Source: Antedon mediterranea (Eukaryota > Echinodermata > Crinoidea > Comatulida > Antedonidae). Taken from it: DNA of 64,000 nucleotides. The stretch is taken from assembly GCF_964355755.1 (NCBI RefSeq), contig NC_092677.1:15592101-15656100 (forward strand), read 5' to 3'. The position numbers were made by a program, and so were the translations under genes. Of the stretch, positions 62,501 through 64,000 are shown piece by piece. The notes below the pieces were generated by a model that saw nothing but the letters and a program-made list of their open reading frames with translations, did not search any database and was not told the origin of the DNA. Each line of letters opens with the position of its first letter. The stretch's first letter is position 1.

Positions 62501-63942
62501 TGAGGACGATCAAAGCATATTGATCGAAACATCGAGAAACTCAACAGAAACTCAACAGTTCTTTTCAGAACTACACGTGGTGTACCGCAAACTTTATATC
62601 AATAAACATAGAAAAAAATCAATACAAATTTAGGTTTTTTTTGTTTTTTTTAGTAGATTGGAGGGGGGGGGGGGGGTGAGAGGAGTTTTACAAGAAGTAT
62701 TATAAACCAAAAATATCCATAATCATAGTACCTTGATTTCAATGCTATAGTTCACCATCCGTTGAGAAAGGTCAGGGTTCACAGCAAAAATTCTGTAATT
62801 GACTATTAAAAGAAAGGAAAAATTGAAAAGGGTAATGGTTTAAAATAGTAAAAATATTTCAAAGCACTAAAAGACAGTACATAAATTGCAAGCTCCATAA
62901 TATGAAAAAATTGATTAAGCTCAGATTTAGCTAACAGGATATTGCTAACTATACTGTATGATCAAATGACTTCTAATAATCCATATCAATAAAAAATAAT
63001 ACAATATCACAAGTGTCTTTGTTATACTGTAAGAATGTCAGCTACTATATCTGGCATGTAAACTCTTAAGTTAATATTATTTTGTATAGTAAACTAAAAA
63101 CTAATTTTAATTTACACTTGATTACTAACATCGTCAATACCTGTAGGGTATAGGGTAGTTAGGTAGGTAGGTTTTTTTTTTTACTAAAAAAGAAAAAGAA
63201 AAAAACTGTAATCATTCGCTTTTATCCAGTATTTTTAAGTATGTTAAATGGTCTTGATTTCGGTTTAAATTTAAAATCAAAATGTTTCTAGTGTTGATCA
63301 TTTTTTGGCCAAATTCTCCATTCTAAAATAAACTGTCAAGTTGATATTATTATGTATATAAAACTAAGTTTAATTTACACTTTATTACTACACTATCAAT
63401 ACATACTCCTCTCTTTTATACATTTTGAAACTGCTTTTAATCTTTGTCTTGTCCTGTTTTATTTTTAGAGAGTCACATTTTTTTATCTTTTTTTCCTTAT
63501 ATCTTCTCTTGTGCCTTCTTTATACATTGTTATACAGGTATTGTTCTTTCAATTTCAGGTTTTAGGTTAAGGGACAACCGCTTGATAGGTGAACCTAATC
63601 CTATAGACAGTGGATTTACAGTACAGTAACATAGGTAATTAATACACTTAATTAAGTTAAGTTAAATGCAGTGACAATGATATCACTGTACTCTATAACT
63701 TTCAAATTTATTGAATCTCAATGAACAAACTATAACCACATGATGTACATTCATCCAACAACAAAAACAACACCACTGCCCTTACTTGTTTGTCCTGGTT
63801 TATAGATGGATTTATCAGTTTGAATGTAGATGGAAAAGCCTTTTGAAACAAACTTCAATATTTTCTCTTCTGTAAACTTAACACCATTTAGTCCTAAAAC
63901 CTCCAGAGTGTAAATTCCATCGGCAGTGACACTATCTGGTAC
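37220..63942 (-). CDS. TEP-B: CD109-like thioester protein with GCGEQ thioester and C-terminal anchor (5' end past right edge)
   Basis: Joined exons 3-30: 63942-63786, 62802-62732, 62272-62144, 61497-61373, 53827-53746, 51835-51620, 51498-51295, 50982-50803, 50380-50189, 49859-49710, 48997-48863, 46997-46934, 46625-46442, 46008-45891, 45438-45325, 45089-44982, 44447-44304, 43998-43854, 43478-43302, 42780-42542, 42200-42117, 41877-41697, 41365-41142, 40243-40085, 39768-39596, 39053-38891, 38143-38038, 37446-37220. They total 4251 nt and stay in frame to TAA. The thioester Cys-Gln is at window residues 860-863 and the catalytic-position His at 974. That spacing of 114 residues is close to complement C3. 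The tail is LLNIATLIVSCFITGLMLGV followed by four residues, typical of a GPI signal or a short membrane anchor, as in CD109. With about 84 residues missing at the start, the length would be near 1500, close to CD109. It is the head-to-tail paralogue of TEP-A. Confidence 0.93.
37548..37662. repeat. Short tandem duplication 3' side of TEP-B exon 29
   Basis: AATGGTATTGTCCCAAATAT...ACAAATA occurs at 37548 and 37615, each followed by AACACTATTACAT. In the intron between exons 29 and 30. Confidence 0.7.
38038..38143 (-). CDS. TEP-B exon 29 (MG8)
   Basis: IAYSFPTCVGVAAYRTNIVS, then KPSPVKLYNYYQP, equivalent to 'C....A......V....PA.VKVYDYYEP'. Acceptor ATTCCAG, donor GTAAGG, phase 1 out. It is too short for a simple ORF screen and was found from phase and homology. 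Confidence 0.88.
38521..38621. repeat. 15-bp minisatellite, 6.7 copies
   Basis: TATTGACATCAGCAG repeated, with one C variant in copy 4. It produces long open frames on both strands that are not genes. TEP-B intron between exons 28 and 29. Confidence 0.95.
38891..39053 (-). CDS. TEP-B exon 28 (MG8)
   Basis: QYLKDIVQSGMSIMEIGIPS, GFVVDEDRI, ending RIAILYLDE, matching 'SGM...E...PSGF..D...L ... ..YLD' of the family. Donor GTAACA. Confidence 0.93.
39596..39768 (-). CDS. TEP-B exon 27 (receptor-binding-like MG8)
   Basis: GSGSFLLQFSVMYNVQEVVE, then FNVTIAVIDNDSN and IQIQVCG. This is the Y-N-V strand that opens the C-terminal domain. Phase 2 out, donor GTAAGT. Confidence 0.9.
40085..40243 (-). CDS. 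TEP-B exon 26 (TED end / CUB second half)
   Basis: DTVVALQALASYAGQISLNR, then a CUB strand ending ALVFQQLE. The acceptor CTACTAG and the first about 33 exon bases are copied in the 66-bp tandem array lying directly upstream. Confidence 0.93.
40220..40915 (-). repeat. 66-bp tandem array that copies the TEP-B exon 26 splice acceptor
   Basis: GTCCTAG recurs at 40241 (the real acceptor), 40310, 40377, 40443, 40506, 40572, 40637, 40703, 40769, 40837 and 40903, period 63-69. On the gene strand each unit has a pyrimidine run, CTACTAG, GACACTGTTGTAGCCTTG and a further piece up to CTCATAT, i.e. the first about 33 bases of exon 26. Most copies carry TTGTAAG, which adds a stop and a donor-like GTAAGC. 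Confidence 0.92.
41142..41365 (-). CDS. TEP-B exon 25 (TED)
   Basis: GMKYWRRQDKNTDDDESNGD, then SSDVEMTGYGLLTYL and GGYSSTQ. 'VEMT.Y.LL.YL' and 'GG.SSTQDTVVALQALA' are TED end signatures. Phase 0 out. Confidence 0.94.
41697..41877 (-). CDS. TEP-B exon 24 (TED)
   Basis: Helix pair with ANAYIVGQF, then DPYILAITTYALTLSGHAER, the typical TED alpha-toroid repeat. Donor GTACTG, phase 1 out. Confidence 0.93.
42117..42200 (-). CDS. TEP-B exon 23 (TED)
   Basis: GGVSGPVTLTAYVVVAIQEA, then KNGRGLKQ. 28 codons, phase 0, completing the 'MQGG...LTAY' motif. Confidence 0.92.
42542..42780 (-). CDS. TEP-B exon 22 (TED, catalytic-His region)
   Basis: YQRELDYKHVDGSFSAFGN, then STWLTAFVIKSF and DGSFMEPGKICHRDMQ. 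The His in CHRDMQ sits where C3 and CD109 have the transacylation His and A2M has Asn, so a His-assisted, hydroxyl-directed thioester is inferred. Confidence 0.95.
42771..43205 (-). repeat. ~88-bp degenerate tandem repeat copying the exon 22 acceptor
   Basis: CTCTGG...CC(T/C)AGAAAGAAAGT recurs at about 42771 (the true exon 22 acceptor), 42856, 42941, 43024 and 43112. GATCCAT and GAAAGATCCATGAAAGTTCTC (near 43165) match the first part of exon 22. It fills most of the intron between exons 21 and 22. Confidence 0.75.
43302..43478 (-). CDS. TEP-B exon 21 (thioester exon, TED start)
   Basis: GDIMGPTMSGLDELLRMPSG runs into CGEQNM, then FAPDVFIYDYL. The CGEQ Cys-Gln pair forms the internal thioester, and the surrounding RMPSGCGEQNM is canonical. 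Phase 1 in and out. Confidence 0.97.
43854..43998 (-). CDS. TEP-B exon 20 (CUB first half)
   Basis: PEGVTEFYTNADLIDLTESD, then LIDLPPNGLIDGSVYVKL. 'PEG' completes the VEPEG motif. Acceptor TTCAG, donor GTGTGT, phase 1 out. No TEP-A counterpart in the window. Confidence 0.9.
44127..44250. repeat. MITE-like repeat, AGCTCTGTCTA type
   Basis: AGCTCTGTCTAAACTATCAA, then TGATGTGCCC...GGCACATCACACTTTT, a partial inverted repeat. A related copy is at 49034-49152. A tRNA-like stretch (GGTGCAGCAAGGGAT ... GGATCAAGACC) lies just left at 44047-44105. Confidence 0.45.
44304..44447 (-). CDS. TEP-B exon 19 (MG7 end / CUB start)
   Basis: VVKANIPAGEGVSVSYAIIP to DSVIRQLLVE, 144 nt, aligned without gaps to TEP-A exon 19. 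Confidence 0.93.
44982..45089 (-). CDS. TEP-B exon 18 (MG7)
   Basis: AEIKLHKSEDFDNIEFHTGG, ending EVYVSKDQ. 108 nt, donor GTCAGT. Confidence 0.88.
45325..45438 (-). CDS. TEP-B exon 17 (MG7)
   Basis: FKPFFVSMNLPYSVIRGENL with ILVFNYQTMDIT. 114 nt, phase 0 both ends. Confidence 0.93.
45891..46008 (-). CDS. TEP-B exon 16 (MG6 end)
   Basis: GVDGMLSIETTVPDTITSWV, ending PTTSM. Uses the same weak GTTCGT donor as TEP-A. Confidence 0.88.
46442..46625 (-). CDS. TEP-B exon 15 (bait region, then EFPETWLW)
   Basis: Opens NYRAYAVPAGVPGRGWIEAD, followed by an acidic stretch, then TEFPETWLWMEATVG. The Arg at PGR is a possible trypsin-like protease site (inference). Phase 2 out. Confidence 0.88.
46934..46997 (-). 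CDS. TEP-B exon 14 (bait region)
   Basis: NSGVIVLTDAEIPEEYDYPF plus a Tyr codon and one base. 64 nt, phase 1 out, donor GTAAGT. The tRNA-like repeat array occupies the intron on its 5' side. Confidence 0.85.
47212..47283 (-). tRNA. tRNA-like unit 1 (72 nt, anticodon position AUC)
   Basis: Acceptor GCCUCAG/UUGGGGC, D region UGGUCUAAUGGUUAGGGC, T arm CCGAG-UUCGAGU-CUCGG. The anticodon stem has one A-A mismatch. The body resembles tRNA-Glu. Probably a pseudogene or SINE head. Confidence 0.4.
47630..47701 (-). tRNA. tRNA-like unit 2 (complete cloverleaf, anticodon position AUC)
   Basis: Acceptor GCCCCAG/UUGGGGC, D stem GUCU/GGAC, anticodon stem UCUGC/GCAGG with loop AUAUCAA, T stem CCGAG/CUCGG. 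All four stems pair. The loop puts AUC at 34-36, which would read the Asp codon GAU and is unusual for a Glu-like body. No CCA, as expected in a eukaryote. Confidence 0.5.
47994..48065 (-). tRNA. tRNA-like unit 3 (same as unit 2)
   Basis: Identical to unit 2 across the 72-nt cloverleaf. It is followed on the gene strand by the same AT-rich unit body. Confidence 0.5.
48366..48710 (+). mobile_element. LINE 3'-end fragment
   Basis: Ends GGCATCCTGTAATTGGCGAT, then CGCTGCTGGATGTGGTTGAA and an AAATA repeat (48680-48705), the usual tail of CR1-like LINEs. No coding part remains. Confidence 0.5.
48863..48997 (-). CDS. TEP-B exon 13 (bait region start)
   Basis: 45 codons: VIEELETFDSSNKGNDDVD, then a Gly/Phe-rich stretch ending SYAAEIFD. 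Longer than TEP-A exon 13. Donor GTAAGT. Confidence 0.9.
49462..49532. repeat. Two tandem perfect palindromes
   Basis: AGCTTGTGTGCACTT + AA + its complement occurs at 49462-49493 and again at 49501-49532. ACATCT before and AGATGT after extend the pairing. TEP-B intron between exons 12 and 13. Confidence 0.95.
49710..49859 (-). CDS. TEP-B exon 12 (start of MG6)
   Basis: VSLSFSSDVVEPGDNINVDI, then AVDQSVLLLKSGNDITQQK. Only a few differences from TEP-A. Donor GTAAGG. Confidence 0.93.
50189..50380 (-). CDS. TEP-B exon 11 (MG5)
   Basis: 64 codons, near-identical to TEP-A (ILSKGNIVLTGTLSGL), ending GAFKNQ. Donor GTACAA. Confidence 0.9.
50803..50982 (-). CDS. TEP-B exon 10 (MG4/MG5)
   Basis: ARYYTMEEESGYVDDFNVDA to STEVPPNIVYM. 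60 codons. Acceptor AATAG, donor GTATGA. Confidence 0.9.
51295..51498 (-). CDS. TEP-B exon 9 (MG4)
   Basis: ISVTRQDGTPLSDAERSVPL, then a longer variable segment than in TEP-A (68 against 64 codons), ending SISIQ. Donor GTACCG. Confidence 0.9.
51620..51835 (-). CDS. TEP-B exon 8 (MG3 to MG4)
   Basis: 216 nt. Opens IDGSKSFSVPLDDFERLSDG and ends FKPTLLYTAY. The donor GTAAAT is shared with TEP-A. Confidence 0.92.
51836..53745. other. TEP-B intron 7, no element recognised
   Basis: 1.9 kb of AT-rich sequence without coding signature, LTR or tandem repeat that I could identify. Confidence 0.5.
53746..53827 (-). CDS. TEP-B exon 7 (MG3)
   Basis: YTYGKPVKGMVLVRITSGNH, ending ELNMA. Same 82-nt length and phase as TEP-A exon 7. 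Confidence 0.92.
54252..55522 (+). mobile_element. Helitron-like element, copy 2 (terminator damaged)
   Basis: Starts TCTATATATAAATTTACGTA as copy 1. Its 3' end has GATGGTACGCGAGCAAAGCGAG, then breaks: CTAG and the second hairpin arm are missing. The middle (CAGTCTGCCAAAGTTTGG) is shared with copy 4 only. Confidence 0.75.
55537..56964 (+). mobile_element. Helitron-like element, copy 3 (5' end trimmed)
   Basis: Begins at TAAATTTACGAAAGGGC without the TCTATATA head, directly after copy 2. Ends in the intact CTAGATGGTACGC/GCGTACCATCTAG hairpin. The middle (CCACCAGCGTCTATTCCCTC) resembles copy 1. Confidence 0.78.
57858..57970. repeat. 113-nt imperfect long hairpin
   Basis: GGTTAAATATAAGATTTGAC ... 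and GTCAAATCTTATATTTTACC pair at the ends. GGAAATGATATTTTGTTCG and AACATAATGCCATTCC pair inside, leaving a small AT-rich loop. TEP-B intron between exons 6 and 7. Confidence 0.8.
58252..59574 (+). mobile_element. Helitron-like element, copy 4
   Basis: Starts TCTATAATATAAATTTACG after an A and ends in the intact hairpin and CTAG before a T. Has a deletion near 58830. About 105 bp of a LINE tail (roughly 59018-59124, ending AAATAAATAAATAAATAA) is inserted where copy 2 reads straight through. Confidence 0.8.
59757..59840 (+). repeat. tRNA-derived SINE-like segment
   Basis: GTGGCGCAACGGATGAAAC (A-box-like) and CACAAGTTCAACTCCCAGTA (B-box-like) at tRNA spacing. No clear cloverleaf. Confidence 0.4.
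60812..61256 (-). mobile_element. LINE 3' fragment with (GAATT)n tail
   Basis: Frame 61253-60870 reads SLNVCYNNTVRQILNVSRSS, then ASAMFIEHCVPSFNEYMRKS, a LINE RT C-terminal pattern, and ends in five GAATT/AATTG repeats (60812-60838). TEP-B intron between exons 6 and 7. Confidence 0.72.
61373..61497 (-). CDS. TEP-B exon 6 (MG2/MG3 junction)
   Basis: Contains the EYVLPKFEVSVTLPSF strand. Phase 2 out with donor GTAAGT. An intron of about 7.5 kb with nested mobile elements follows. Confidence 0.93.
62144..62272 (-). CDS. TEP-B exon 5 (MG2)
   Basis: DPLDNLIQQWTDYQAPSTGV with QPVLGDWSITATSG. Differs from TEP-A by a few substitutions over 43 codons. Donor GTAAGT. Confidence 0.92.
62732..62802 (-). 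CDS. TEP-B exon 4 (MG2)
   Basis: 71 nt encoding INYRIFAVNPDLSQRMVNY, then SIEIK. Acceptor TTTTAATAG, donor GTACTA. Confidence 0.88.
62810..63780. other. TEP-B intron 3, no gene recognised
   Basis: AT-rich. Holds a short A/T homopolymer stretch (63170-63210). A G16-type homopolymer lies in the previous intron near 62660-62677. No coding signature. Confidence 0.5.
63786..63942 (-). CDS. TEP-B exon 3 (MG1/MG2 junction), first exon in window
   Basis: 157 nt like TEP-A exon 3, and carries the FVSKGFSIYIQTDKSIYKPG motif. Acceptor TTTTTTAG, donor GTAAGG, phase 1 out. Exons 1-2 (signal peptide, MG1) are expected right of 64000. Confidence 0.92.
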
Positions 63943-64000
63943 CTAAAAAAAACTATTTGTTTATTTATTTTTTTCCACAAAAGCCACAGTACAATTTATA

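Overview
This is a stretch of AT-rich animal nuclear genome. Its coding content is split into many small exons with GT-AG introns, all on the minus strand. The dense mix of LINEs, a DIRS-like fragment, Helitron-like elements and MITEs, together with frequent TAGGCCTA-type motifs, fits a marine invertebrate deuterostome, probably an echinoderm. That placement is an inference from style and not a species identification.

The only host genes I can support are two head-to-tail paralogues of the alpha-2-macroglobulin / CD109 thioester-containing protein (TEP) family. TEP-B, the upstream copy on the minus strand, has 28 reconstructed exons between 63942 and 37220. They join in one open frame of 1416 codons plus a stop. 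It carries the GCGEQ thioester, a downstream His in the catalytic position and a hydrophobic C-terminal tail of the GPI-anchor/membrane type. Its signal-peptide exons lie beyond the right edge. TEP-A, the downstream copy, starts with a signal peptide at 32236. Its 19 exons run down to 2303 and give 860 open codons. The thioester half would lie beyond the left edge. Exon lengths and phases match between the copies except in exon 9, where B is 4 codons longer, and in the bait-region exons 13-15, where both length and sequence diverge.

The two genes would encode secreted or surface-tethered innate-immune or protease-binding proteins. A protease cleaves the bait region, the thioester is exposed, and the protein binds its target covalently.

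Layout: 1-2300 LINE relic in a TEP-A intron; 2303-32236 TEP-A, with a Ty3/gypsy relic (3811-5135), a young non-coding LTR retrotransposon (7684-11059), small DNA elements, five LINE relics and a Helitron-like element in its introns; 32250-37219 intergenic, with a DNA transposon (32514-33549) and a DIRS-like relic (about 33760-35025); 37220-63942 TEP-B, with two minisatellites that copy its own splice acceptors, an array of tRNA-like units (47080-48360) and a TTAA element holding a Helitron pair (54020-57291). Exon coordinates were read by eye from splice consensus, reading-frame phase and paralogue comparison, without transcript data.
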